Below are positions 9,301 through 18,104 of a DNA stretch of 64,000 nt, piece after piece. Where the stretch lies: NCBI GenBank assembly GCA_039621445.1, contig CP154954.1, positions 56,936,788-57,000,787 on the forward strand, in the 5' to 3' direction. The notes under the pieces are model-generated. The model was not told the origin of the DNA. It worked only from the letters and a program-made list of their open reading frames with translations, and did not search any database. Each line of letters starts with the position of its first letter. Position 1 is the first letter of the stretch. The position numbers were made by a program, and so were the translations under genes. Source of the DNA: Euglena gracilis (taxonomy: Eukaryota; Euglenida; Euglenophyceae; Euglenales).

Positions 9301-10136
9301 CCCAGATGGAAATTCAAGAAAGAGCTTCCCAGAGATTGAAAAAAAAAAAAAAAAAAGATTTTGAGAGTGCCAACAAAGGGAGGGTACCAGCAAAGATTGA
9401 AGAAGATGACTATGTTTTGGTGCACAACAAAAGATGGCCAAACAAATCATGGCCCAAGCTTTCCCCCCCCTGGCAAGGACCTTTTCGGGTTCTCAAATCG
9501 AGGTTCAATTCAGTGCAAATTGCAAGCAGTCCATCTTTGGGAGGGGTCATTGATGTTTCTTTGGGTTTGTGCAAAAAGTGGGAGGTTGCTTTGCATGAAG
9601 AAAGCCTTTTGGAAGAAGACCCAGACCTTTTGACCGGTGAAGTGGTTGTGGGAGACCCAGTGGAGGGTGACACCCCCATGCCAGACCAGGGAGGGGATCC
9701 CCCCCTTCAGATGTCAGAAGAAGAACAAGCACAATTGGGTTTTTACAATGTTTACAAGATTTTGAAGCACAAGTACCAAGGGGGATGGAAATTTTTGGTT
9801 TGGTGGGAGAATTTTCCGGCAAGCAGCAGTACATGGGAGCCTGTGGCTTCCTTTGTGCAACCAGGAGGCAGAATGAATGAGGTTTTCAAGAATTATTGTG
9901 TGGATCACAATTTACAATCGATCCTACGCCAGGCGCTCAGAATGTTTTGCGACGTTTCAGAATGTGAATGGGGGTTGGCATCACAAGAGACAGCCTGGCC
10001 TCCCCCCAAATGTTTTGATCGTGCTTTCAGTCACGCGGGAGGAAAGTCAAGCCCCCCAGGGGGCCTTTTGGATGGTTTTTCGGGTCAGGAGACACCAACC
10101 CGCCTCGCCATGGGTGGATTGTTGTCTAACCTTTGA
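6225..10136 (+). CDS. G ORF2: Pol (reverse transcriptase, RNase H, integrase, chromodomain; 1303 aa)
   Basis: RT spans about residues 205-465 with palm motif FFDDTGVG near 392 (F-x-DD in place of Y-x-DD). RNase H starts at VTDSSD near 537, with the WEKE and MTDNEA segments following. The integrase zinc-binding HHCC region lies near 770-830. DDE-type catalytic residues sit in LDFVQMD (about 853), SDND (about 911) and LVENVN (about 950). A chromodomain with YNVYKILKHK and FLVWWENFP lies near 1,172-1,212. An 18-A run (9,339-9,356) encodes lysines near residue 1,040. The ATG at 6,225 is only the first ATG in the frame. Expression probably uses a +1 shift on the C8 tract at 6,293-6,300 within ORF1. 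All expected domains are present without stops. Confidence 0.93.
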   Translation: MRSGSIPQWMMEFKWISQFFLMFPPLQQAPQPASPPADKQVFESPSFPLENVPPKESDEKVKEWLDNVVVFEPMNEHENINFLAELTKDIESELSLFQEVRKDVEVMFFQLAQPVEDVQFAKPVKTPKATIKMDELKSISQVLHEKIWTLEAQKKADEKSSKLFTENLSGEFEKEVEKFRDHPRLYELLVKFSDVFGPLPTISQSSPLPVLMDIELKPEWEGKPLRQKCWPMPQEDEKEIDLQCEELLKSGLIEQFPVGEIPQVCSPTFLVDKKGSSTRRMVIHYGKLNSRSKAHAGFLPSMEGLIEGLAKCRFKSTLDMRSGYWQIPITKRAANLSAFCIPSGRCFRPKRMMFGLSNAPGIFQELMEILTSQCKTDLRVREILKDGHLASFFDDTGVGANSEEDHLYLLEKWFEVCRKNQVRIKLSKCSFLNQSIDYLGFSLGWGMWQANKRNIEPILSFRVQNQRDLRRILGAMNFYRRHVKGFTFDSAPLTDLLKKNVKWRWTEKEESCLNALKRKLSSLDVLGTPRSSGEIVLVTDSSDLGGGSALFQWQTLQQTQIPENFRTSGVKVDGTLKNNYPSEMRLVPLGHYNWKWSEARKKYTTWEKEILSGVLTIASQTRILQNLPIVWMTDNEAATSFLKGEPPLNKRLRRMYVFLHQFKMNIVHVAGCKNELCDFLSRADFENKFEIHFEEEARNAFQKMDVQLDLFLQKIFSLSHRVQVSEKDYLNSELKDFWEKVEVSKPCFIDNEFWFRSAKAMYCEGKLVVPSHLLKVCLDECHKASNHVGAERTLLFFLSHFQSKVSKKEMLEICRAIVMTCEICTLSKQNRPSDRGKVGSLPIPTVSNEVLCLDFVQMDPYNGFDYVLTLVDNLSHFCQFIPTQKTVTGEGVLRLILDRWISVFGKPSVVRSDNDVRFRQPSGFYQTALKALDVKLSFSLPRNPRSNGLVENVNKMFLQNMRALSLSSKDKNWVQLIPYCTFLMNSQISPTTMLSPHEMFLGRPAWRLELPPEPVTNPETHSWLLTQMEIQERASQRLKKKKKKDFESANKGRVPAKIEEDDYVLVHNKRWPNKSWPKLSPPWQGPFRVLKSRFNSVQIASSPSLGGVIDVSLGLCKKWEVALHEESLLEEDPDLLTGEVVVGDPVEGDTPMPDQGGDPPLQMSEEEQAQLGFYNVYKILKHKYQGGWKFLVWWENFPASSSTWEPVASFVQPGGRMNEVFKNYCVDHNLQSILRQALRMFCDVSECEWGLASQETAWPPPKCFDRAFSHAGGKSSPPGGLLDGFSGQETPTRLAMGGLLSNL

Positions 10137-10422
10137 AGGCTTTCAGTCACAAACCTGCCATTGATGCGAGGAGTTTCGCCCAGGTTTGTGTTACTTTTGA
10201 ATGGCAAGCCAACCACGAAGTGAAGGGACCACGGTGAACGTCGGAAGTAACCTCTTTTACCTTCCTTTGTGTTGACATTTGTCGTTCTGAACCTTTTTTG
10301 TGGACAATTCGTGTTGAACACCATTCATTCGTGCTTGAACCATAGTAAAGCCATTTTGTTTGTGGTGTGATGCCGTTTCGTCCTGTGCCTGTGGCCCCGC
10401 GTCCTCCGGCATGGGGGGCGTG
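10137..10422 (+). other. G 3' untranslated region with polypurine tract
   Basis: Noncoding. The G-rich segment ATGGGGGGCGTG (about 10,411-10,422) abuts the 3' LTR and is the likely polypurine tract. Confidence 0.65.
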
Positions 10423-10613
10423 TGCGGACTATTTACTAACCGCCTGAACCGAACTTTGTATTCCTAATTCGAACCTTTCCTCCTGTGCAGACTGCTGGCT
10501 CTGGTTATGTCATTGCATTGATTGTGTTACGTCTTTGGGGACAATTGGGATATCAAGAAAAATTGGGAATCCGAGGATTTCAATAAAAACAAAAGAATAT
10601 TCTGAGACGTCCA
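10423..10613 (+). repeat. G 3' LTR
   Basis: Identical copy of 3,560-3,750, followed by target duplication GGCTT. Confidence 0.95.
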
Positions 10614-10977
10614 GGCTTTATCGCCCAGAAACCTTGCCTTGCGGAATATGCATGGCACAAAAATACTACTGGGTGTATACCCGAGTCAAATAAATTTCGG
10701 CATATTGCCAAAAAGATCATACTGAGGCGTACAACCGCAGAAAAAAATGCGCAATTGTGGCAGGCTGCTGCCAATTCACAGAACAACTGCGGTTGGTGTG
10801 GCTTATACCATTTTGAAAAACCGCAAATGAACTGTGAATGCACATAAAAGGATGGAACATTGTTCCAGTGCGGTGAAATTCATCACAAAAAGCTGGATTT
10901 CACCTTTTTTGAGCTATGGTTCTTATAAACCTTGCAGAATGACACCATTGGTGTTGCACATGATGACCATTGGGTCC

Positions 10978-11070
10978 TCCGAATTATATCGGTAAGGGGG
11001 TCCTACTGAATAAAGTGGGGGGGTCCGAATTATATCGGTAAGGGGGTCCCACTGAATAAAGTGGGGGGGG
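10978..11070. repeat. Tandem duplication of a 46-bp unit
   Basis: Two near-identical copies of a unit starting TCCGAATTATATCGGTAAGG and ending in a G run. The element copies differ at one base plus G-run length. Confidence 0.85.
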
Positions 11071-13017
11071 GCAAGAATGCCGTTAGTGTGGTAAGCAGAA
11101 AAAAAATTGCAAATATGACAAAATCTCATCATTGGTGACTATGCCACTGAGAAATACTGACTTTTGTCAGATTTTTAGGGAAATCCCTATCAGGATTTAG
11201 GGCAGAAATGCAGATTCTGCGTCGAGAATTGCATTTTTGCAACCAAAAGTGCAACTTTGTTGCATTTTGAGTCCTTTAAGACTGAAATATGCCGAGTGCA
11301 CATAGTGCTTGTTGAGAGTGTCCAATAACACTGCATGTTTGTTGTTTACAGATTTTGGGATTTGGGTGTCTAATAACACCACATCACCCAAAAAGCTGTA
11401 AAAAATGTGCAAAAGTATTGCAAACAAGCAAAAATACGCTTGAAAATACAAGTAAAACATGTCTATGACATCTTGAGCAAAGGAAAAGTTGCCATTATCC
11501 GCATATCCCTTTGCATTCCACTCTGGCATAGTGCCTCATGGTCACTCCCATTAGGGATATGAGTGCAAGAATAGGGAAAAATCACCAAAAATTGCAAAAA
11601 AACAATGATTTAAATGAAAATTTGCACATAAGTGCTCCTAAAAATGATTCTAGTGAGTCGAAATGGCTCCAAATTGTGGGCTATAGCCCTCTGAACTGTA
11701 CCAGGCCTAATAGGCCATAAAGAGGGGGTAATAGGCAGTATGCTGCCAAAGGTGCTAAAAAATGGCCATTAGCCAATCTGGTAACCAATGGTAATTAGCC
11801 ATCAGAAACGATGTGGGGAACAGTATAGAAGCCTTTCAGGCTGATTTGCCAGTCTGGTACACGATCGTACAAGATCTGGCTCAAAATTTGGCTTTTGGCC
11901 GGATTGGTTGGGCTTAATTCAATTTTTCACGATCTCCTCAAATAAGAGTACCGTGCAGAGTTACAGCGATCTGATAGCATCGCTGGACGGCTCATCGAAC
12001 GAGCTTTCGAATGAGGGGTAACATGGCCTATCGGCCAGCTACAGGCGCTGAGATACGTCTTTGATCTTTTGCCTGTGTGAGTGAGCTTTTGCTATAAGCT
12101 CCCATAATTTATTCTACAAAGTCAACTTTTGGTTCCTATCTCATAGGCACTACTACATACAGTCAAAACCTCATGGCAAGAGGTGCCATAAATTTTGAAG
12201 CTTTTGTGGTGGTTTTGAGGCTATGCCAAAGTGACACGTATGCAAATCTGCATAAAACTAGCCTATTTGGCTTGTTTTGGCCAATTCAGCCACTTTCAGC
12301 AATGTAATATGGCTTTTTGTGCCATTTTTTTTGAGGTCATATGGACTTTTCACTTTATAATATGGATTTGTGGACCTTTGGTCCTTTTGGTCCTTGCAAT
12401 TTGTGCAAATTGGTCCTATGGACCCATGGACCACGTGGGTAATGGCCCATAGGCCTTGCACATAATAGGGTGTATTGGTCACATAGACCTAACACTAAGT
12501 GGTCAAGTCCACAAAAATGCATGTTTGAATGAATTTTCTTCATTTTCTTTTTGGGGGGGGGCAAATATGTTGCACATAAAAGAAATGAAATTGTGAGCAT
12601 TTTCCCATATCGGGATTGCATTTTGCCAAAGTATAAGCCATTTAGGCACAAAACTGCTATTTAAGCACAAGTTGGATAAGTTTTCGGGAAAAATGCAGTA
12701 TTTGCAATGCATCCCAAAAACTTTATCACTTGTGTTGCTCTATAGAGCTTTGGGAACACCAAAATATTTTTGGTGTGGGAGTGGATTGGGTAAAAAACCC
12801 TATTCACATGAAACTTCACTTCTTGTTTGCTGCCATCAAACAAAATCTGCAATTTGATCATGTGGTACAGAAACAAACATCCATGAAAAGAGTTGCGGAT
12901 TTCCACACATATAACTTTGGGAATGATTCCCAAAAGAATATGGGTGGTTTGGGCGTATACCCATGTGTCAGAAATGCACGATAGTGCTCACACGACATTG
13001 TGAGAAAGGGGTGGTTG

Positions 13018-13265
13018 CTAAGGTGGGTGGCGCGATACGCGCGGGGTCTAGCGCGATACGCGCATGATATGGCGCGATACGCGCGGGGGGGGGGGGGGGG
13101 GAGTTGCCTCACTACACAACATGTGCGTGGGGGGGTAGGCTTGGAAGCGCGATATGCGCAGGATTCGCGCGACGCGCGGTGTGCGCCATTAGCGCTTGGG
13201 GGGGGGGAATGTGAGCTATGCGCATCGACATTGATGTGCGCTATGCGCTTCGGGGGAAATGTGCA
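13018..13265. repeat. Clustered GCGC-type palindromic motifs and 18-G run
   Basis: GCGCGATACGCGC and variants occur at least four times here with a long G tract at about 13,084-13,101. On the minus strand they would encode AYRA/AYRAR repeats. The same kind of motif occurs at the equivalent places in C2 (22,770-22,865) and C3 (51,365-51,430). Confidence 0.65.
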
Positions 13266-14093
13266 CATAGTGCGGAATTTGTCTTGTACTTGACAAAAAT
13301 CGGTCAATGAATAGAGCTCTCCGTTGGAGATAGAGTGTGGGGGGATTAGTTTTGATGTATATATTCACCTTTGTGTTTGGTTGGTGATTGTGTAGAAAGT
13401 TCTCCCAGAGTGCACACCATGGGGGGAAGGTGCGGAGTAGTTGTCCTTGTTGCGCATGTCGGTCTGCGGGGGGTGAGTGTGTAAAAAAAATTGAGCATGC
13501 GAATTTTGGAGCTGCTGGGGGTGTACAGGATTGTCTGAATCGACAAACCTGGTGGAAAACGAAAAGTTGAAAGCAGCTGGGCGACTACTCGACACCGTTT
13601 AAACTTCAGGCCTTAGGGCTTTCGTCTTGGAACCCAGTGAAACGATGGGGGGTTAAGCTACTTGTTACCCCTACCGCATGTGGAACGTTTGTGGATATGC
13701 GGTGGGTAGGGGGGGCACTTTCTCTTTACCCCTGGGTTGATAACGGTGTTGGTGTTGTGGAAAACGGTCTTGCTGTCATCGAAAACGGTCAGTAAAAGTG
13801 ATGATTAGCGGAAGTTTGAGGGGGCGGGAAGAATTTTGCGGTGTTGTGTGCATTCTTGGAGCGGAAATCCACTCAACCACATGGACATTCATGGGCTATC
13901 CCATGATGCACCACAACCGGAAACACAAAACGGTCTATATGTCAAAGGTTCGAGAAAATTTTGAGCGGGGACACCAGAAAATCCTGGAACGATGACCAGA
14001 AAGGATACTGGGCAGGGGATGGCCAGGGTCGCGACTCCTGTCACCTCCTTTCTAGTAGCCTCTGTAGTCCGCATCCTTGGATTTTTGGTTCCA

Positions 14094-14894
14094 TCACTCA
14101 AAAAACGAACCGGTGGCCATATCAGCCATTGACTTTCTTGACGCATATACGTCTCTGAATTTATGAGTGCTAAAGCAGGGATGATCCCTTTGGTTACAGG
14201 GGGTATCATCCCCCTCCCTGCCCGATGCCGGGTGATAATCCTCGATAGAGGTTGCTCTTTGACCTACCGTGCGCCTTTTGGCTGAAGTACGATCTTTTGA
14301 ACTGCGAGTCATATCGCGATGGCTATGGCTTGGGTGGGGAGGAGTCGCATAGCGACATTTCGGTGAGGGGTGGTTGGTGGATCCGCACAGTGAACATGTG
14401 GATCGTGATTGGTATTTTGAATTTTGCGAATGCGCATTTTGTGATGAACGAGAACTGCATGGTGAGGCTGATCCTCTTGGGCTTGCGTTGCGCTTTCGCG
14501 CTGCAGGATTTGGACCATGGCAAGATATATGACCCTTTTTGTTACACAAAAAGCACAATTTGTCCGAGAATTTTCCTGAAGTGCGCGAATTGCGCAATTT
14601 GGATTCCGCTATAGCGGTATGTGATAAGCGTGACACATTTTTCACAGAACTGACTTGGATAGCGGGTATTCCTGCTGTGGGGTGGCTCGTATAAGCCGAC
14701 TGGATTTGTCCTAAAAGCTGTGATAGCTTCAACTGTTTGGAAACATAGTTCCATCGCTCATCGAGCGTCAAAATATGTCCTGCGAGTTCCTCGCGGTGAA
14801 TTTCTTTGATAAGTTTGGGTATAAAGTGCAGTAATACTGCGTCAAATAGCTCTTTCATTTGGGTTTCGCCTAACTCGTCTACTTCGGCTGCCAA
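14094..14894 (-). CDS. C1 gag, C-terminal part with two zinc knuckles (266 aa)
   Basis: This ORF is in the same frame as the 862-aa ORF that ends at 14,901; a single TAG (14,901-14,903) separates them. In C3 the corresponding codon is TGG (near 47,812), so the two pieces were one protein. It contains CFLCNKKGHISC, whose final Cys spacing is altered relative to the intact CFLCNQSGHMSRKC of C3, and a canonical second knuckle CSLCGSTNHPSPKC. The tail is Ser/Arg-rich. It would package RNA in a gag particle. No protease follows in frame. Confidence 0.75.
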   Translation of the reverse strand: MAAEVDELGETQMKELFDAVLLHFIPKLIKEIHREELAGHILTLDERWNYVSKQLKLSQLLGQIQSAYTSHPTAGIPAIQVSSVKNVSRLSHTAIAESKLRNSRTSGKFSDKLCFLCNKKGHISCHGPNPAARKRNASPRGSASPCSSRSSQNAHSQNSKYQSRSTCSLCGSTNHPSPKCRYATPPHPSHSHRDMTRSSKDRTSAKRRTVGQRATSIEDYHPASGREGDDTPCNQRDHPCFSTHKFRDVYASRKSMADMATGSFFE

Positions 14895-14900
14895 ACAAAG

Positions 14901-17489
14901 CTATTTTGAGTACCACAGGTCTATCGACCTCCGTTTTCGGTCATGGGGGGCATATTGCCGCCATTTTTTCTCCAGAGTTATTCTGGTAACCAAACTGGAA
15001 CATGAAGAAGCATATTGCTCCACCAAATCCTGAAAAGAAATGCGCCCGCGAATGACAAATTGTCTGGCGCGTTCCTTTTCATCTTTTGGGAGGCAATCAA
15101 TAAACTCCATCTTGATTACCTCCGGGTTTCCGTTATGGGTTGACCCTTTCAGATCCCAATAATATTCCCAGTCACGGAAAAACTGTTTCCATGTTGTTGG
15201 GTCACCGTCCCATTGGGGCTTTACCTTTTTCGCGATAGCGATGATTCCTTTGATATCTTTCTGAGACTCCCATGGCCCTTCGGTGGTATTCAAGGAGGAT
15301 GGGCCTGGGCGCAAAACCAAAACCGCACCATGCGCGGGTACCTCGGTGGTTGCACCAAGTGTACTTTTGGGTGTATTTTGCGAATGCGCATTCAATATTC
15401 CACTTGGTGTACCATAGGTACCTTGCAAACTTCGTGAATCGCGAATGCGCGAATGGTGATGCTGATGCATCTGAGGATCAATACCATGTGCGGGAGTGCG
15501 GCTCATACCGCGAAAAAGTTCATATTCCCAAATTTTTCGATTTCTTTGAGGGTTTCGCTTGGCTTTCTCTTGAAAACCAACCCCATCATCCAAAAAATGG
15601 TCCATTGGGACTGGTACCGCTGGGGGAGGGACCACTGCATGAGCAGAATCGTAATTTTGTGGCAATGTGCCAATAGGCTCCGCCACAGGTGCGCTATTGG
15701 CGCTTTTGGAGCTGGAATCTGTGGCAAGTGTGCCTACAACACCCGTATCGGGTTTTTGTTGTAATAAACGCAATTGTGCGTGTACTTGATCCAAATTTTC
15801 TGTAAAGTCACCAAAATTTTTCTCCAAATCATCGAGAATTTTCAGATGATCGGTGATTGCACCAATATCTTCCTGCAAACGCTTAATACGCCTGCGGTGT
15901 TTGGACATATCGTCCAGAAGAGGGATTTTGTCAGAAAAAGACCGGAAATTTTGCGAAATTTTTCCAAAACCACTTTCCAATTCCCGTAGTCGCACAGCTA
16001 GAGTGTGCACCGCTTCGGAAATAGGCTCCAGTTGTGGAGGTGGTTTGGAAGGAGGGGTATTTTGCGAATTCCGCACGTTTTCAGCCATTGGCTGTTCCAA
16101 AAACACCGAAACTTGCGCGGATAGCGCTGAGAAATCTTTTTCCAAGTTTTTGACTTGCTGATTCACTGTTTCCTCGGTCCGTATCGGACAATCACAAAAT
16201 TTTTTCCTGACTTGGTGATTATCATCACGCACATCTGCAGAAAATAGCTGAAAATATAAATTATGTGAACATGGTACCGCATGGCGGTTCTGCAACTCCG
16301 TAATTGCGGTTTGGATGTCAACAATATTATTCTGCCACCGTTGGTGGAACGCATCCTGCCTGCTTGCGATATTTGCGATATGGGCGTAAAAACTTGTTAT
16401 TTCAGCAGAATTTTCACCACACCTGCATGAGTTTCGCTCCAACCGGGAAAGTCTTTCCTCCAATTGCTGCACATAAGTGCTGGAAGCGAAACCTTCACCA
16501 CGTTGGGTGTGCATATGGTGAAAATTTGCCGATTCACGGCTCAGTTGCATAATGCGCTGTTGCGCTTCCTGGAATGCAGTGAACTGCTCCAATGTAACAA
16601 AAGCTCCCATATCAGGATTTTTGTGCTCAAAAAGTGCCGTTATTGGCTCCACTTTTGTAATAAACTTTTGCAAACTATGTTGCATGTGCAAAAATGCCTC
16701 CTTTGGCAGCATGCGGTAAACCACATCAGTGGGTTGTTTGCCAATTGTGCCTGTAGGCACCGTTGCGACATCTTGATGCAGAGAATTACAACAAGATGCC
16801 TGACTTTGCAGCAAAGGCTGATAATCACACTGGGCGATGGGTTGCTCGATAGAGCTACACGCCGATAGGCGTTGCACCCATTGCGCAGCGGGGTTATCGC
16901 CTAAATCAATTAGGTGTGGAAACTCCTGCGTGGGGAAATGCTCGATGGAGCTTGAAACCGTTAGGTGTTGCACCTTTTGGGTGTTGGAATGCTCGATAGA
17001 GCTGGGAACGGTGGGAGAATGCTCTATAGAGCTGGGGCTTGGAGGTAGTTGCTCGATAGAGCTGGCCACTGTGGGGGGATGCTCGATAGAGCTTGACACC
17101 ATTAGGTGTGGCACCCATTGGGTGGGGGGATGCTCGATAGAGCTGTGGGGGGAATGCTCGATAGAGCTGGAAAACGGGGTGGGGGGGTGCTCAATAGAGC
17201 TGGAAACCACTGGGGTGGGGGGATGCTCAATAGAGCTGGAAACCACTGGGGTGGGGGGATGCTCAATAGAGCTGGAAACCACTACCACCGGGGTGGGGGG
17301 AAGCTCAATAGAGCTGGGAGTTGCCCCATATAGGGCCACACACCTGGGTTGGAGCATATACTCATGCGACAAATCTTCGTCAAACTTTCTCAAAGAACTA
17401 ATCAAAGCTTTTGAGGTGTTGGTGCTTGAGCTCTGCATATTTTTATTTATTTCCAGAAACAAACACAAGAAACCGCAAAAAGTAAGCAA
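14901..17489 (-). CDS. C1 gag, N-terminal part: repeat region, coiled coils, capsid-like domain (862 aa)
   Basis: Residues about 54-215 hold many S-S-I-E-H/Q-P repeats. The middle (about 300-650) is rich in heptad-like leucines, with segments such as LEERLSRLERN and LDDLEKNFGDF, and probably forms coiled coils. Residues about 745-850 resemble a gag capsid region with WDGDPTTWKQFFRDWEYYW. The ORF ends at a TAG that is TGG in C3. It has no homologue I can name beyond the related C3 gag, which aligns through ITD...LD...VHAQ. It is assigned as gag by position between PBS and zinc knuckles. Confidence 0.75.
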   Translation of the reverse strand: MLTFCGFLCLFLEINKNMQSSSTNTSKALISSLRKFDEDLSHEYMLQPRCVALYGATPSSIELPPTPVVVVSSSIEHPPTPVVSSSIEHPPTPVVSSSIEHPPTPFSSSIEHSPHSSIEHPPTQWVPHLMVSSSIEHPPTVASSIEQLPPSPSSIEHSPTVPSSIEHSNTQKVQHLTVSSSIEHFPTQEFPHLIDLGDNPAAQWVQRLSACSSIEQPIAQCDYQPLLQSQASCCNSLHQDVATVPTGTIGKQPTDVVYRMLPKEAFLHMQHSLQKFITKVEPITALFEHKNPDMGAFVTLEQFTAFQEAQQRIMQLSRESANFHHMHTQRGEGFASSTYVQQLEERLSRLERNSCRCGENSAEITSFYAHIANIASRQDAFHQRWQNNIVDIQTAITELQNRHAVPCSHNLYFQLFSADVRDDNHQVRKKFCDCPIRTEETVNQQVKNLEKDFSALSAQVSVFLEQPMAENVRNSQNTPPSKPPPQLEPISEAVHTLAVRLRELESGFGKISQNFRSFSDKIPLLDDMSKHRRRIKRLQEDIGAITDHLKILDDLEKNFGDFTENLDQVHAQLRLLQQKPDTGVVGTLATDSSSKSANSAPVAEPIGTLPQNYDSAHAVVPPPAVPVPMDHFLDDGVGFQEKAKRNPQRNRKIWEYELFRGMSRTPAHGIDPQMHQHHHSRIRDSRSLQGTYGTPSGILNAHSQNTPKSTLGATTEVPAHGAVLVLRPGPSSLNTTEGPWESQKDIKGIIAIAKKVKPQWDGDPTTWKQFFRDWEYYWDLKGSTHNGNPEVIKMEFIDCLPKDEKERARQFVIRGRISFQDLVEQYASSCSSLVTRITLEKKWRQYAPHDRKRRSIDLWYSK
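16838..17330 (-). repeat. Tandem SSIEH-coding repeats with core GCTCRATAGAGC
   Basis: About fourteen copies of GCTCGATAGAGC, GCTCAATAGAGC or close variants are spaced 30-60 bp apart inside C1 gag. The core is an imperfect palindrome. The 3' part consists of near-identical 36-39-bp units. Single copies also occur at 12,742 and 35,275. Confidence 0.85.
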
Positions 17490-17673
17490 AGGAACAAACT
17501 AGAAGGTTGTGGCAGCGTAAACTGCCCAGAACCTGCTGAAGCTTGTACCTGTGCTTAGAAGTTGGCTCCAAACAGCTCGTGGATGCTTTGTAGCCTATAG
17601 GCTCAGCACCACTCACTGTTTGAAGTCACCTGTTAAGATGGGGGGGGAGAAGGGGTGTAGGAAAGAAACCTAA

Positions 17674-17683
17674 TCTGCTACCA
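17674..17683 (-). promoter_or_regulatory. C1 primer-binding site (initiator tRNA-Met)
   Basis: TGGTAGCAGA directly follows the 5' LTR on the minus strand and equals the complement of the last ten bases of a typical initiator tRNA-Met including CCA. Confidence 0.8.
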
Positions 17684-18099
17684 AGTGTTCGTCCCCTGAC
17701 TCTATTCCCACTGCCTGTCGACCTACTTACACCCTCCCGTGGGAACAGAACCAGGAGAGTAACAAAAAAGAAAGTCTTTCACTTAACTATTAGTTTTTAT
17801 TGTCTTTGGGCTTATGCAGAGCACAAGGCAAACCAGTTGGGATTTTGGAACTTCAGTTCCAGTTGTCTCCTATCGGAGTTCAAACCTTCAAACCTTGGTT
17901 TGCCCTTTTTGGGCTAATGAAATGTGAAACAAAATAACAATACCACCTGTGAAGAGAAAGGCAGATCCGAGATAGGATAGGCTATTCCTAATTCTGCAAC
18001 TTGTATTGCAGAACTTGGAATAGTACTATCTGGCATAACATTGTACATTCTGCAGTCTGCTGCTATGCACAGTGCCATGTTCATGCTGCCTGGTACACA
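17684..18099 (-). repeat. C1 5' LTR
   Basis: 416 bp, matching 2,343-2,758 except for three substitutions. Followed outward by the target duplication ACACC (18,100-18,104). Confidence 0.9.
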
Positions 18100-18104
18100 A
18101 CACC

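Larger units (their letters stand above)
3560..10613 (+). mobile_element. G: apparently intact chromovirus-type Ty3/gypsy retrotransposon
   Basis: The element is 7,054 bp. Its 191-bp LTRs (3,560-3,750; 10,423-10,613) begin TGCGGAC, end CGTCCA and look identical base for base. They are flanked by the 5-bp duplication GGCTT (3,555-3,559; 10,614-10,618). It has a primer-binding site, a purine tract, ORF1 (gag, protease, Dam-like domain) and ORF2 (RT, RNase H, integrase, chromodomain). It is nested in C1. Identical LTRs and long open frames indicate a very recent insertion. Base composition is lower in GC than the surrounding M elements. Confidence 0.95.
10619..14093 (-). other. C1 post-gag region with no recognisable protease, RT or integrase
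   Basis: Only short ORFs. The segment around 12,700-13,000 (minus) resembles the pre-RT linker of C2 (around 22,560-22,750) and C3 (around 51,430-51,700), sharing a GYxPxPP start. The region 13,290-13,800 resembles C2 23,090-23,560 and the reverse of C3 50,640-51,060. No DTG, YxDD or DDE motif was found. Pol of C1 is therefore deleted or diverged beyond recognition. Confidence 0.6.
2343..18099 (-). mobile_element. C1: family C LTR retrotransposon inserted in M1 gag
   Basis: C1 has direct 416-bp LTRs at 2,343-2,758 and 17,684-18,099. On the minus strand the LTR starts TGTGTACC and ends GAACACT. The 5' LTR is followed directly by a primer-binding site complementary to initiator tRNA-Met, and the 3' LTR is preceded by a purine tract. 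I count three differences between the LTRs, which points to a fairly recent insertion. Gag is long (14,094-17,489). Protease, RT and integrase are not recognisable in the 3.5 kb downstream of gag, so C1 probably depended on other copies. The chromovirus G (3,560-10,613) is inserted near its 3' end. Confidence 0.9.

Noticed and set aside
16838-17330. CRISPR-like array
   Set aside because: Repeats of irregular spacing lie inside an open gag frame of a eukaryotic retroelement. Spacers are not unique sequences of constant length.
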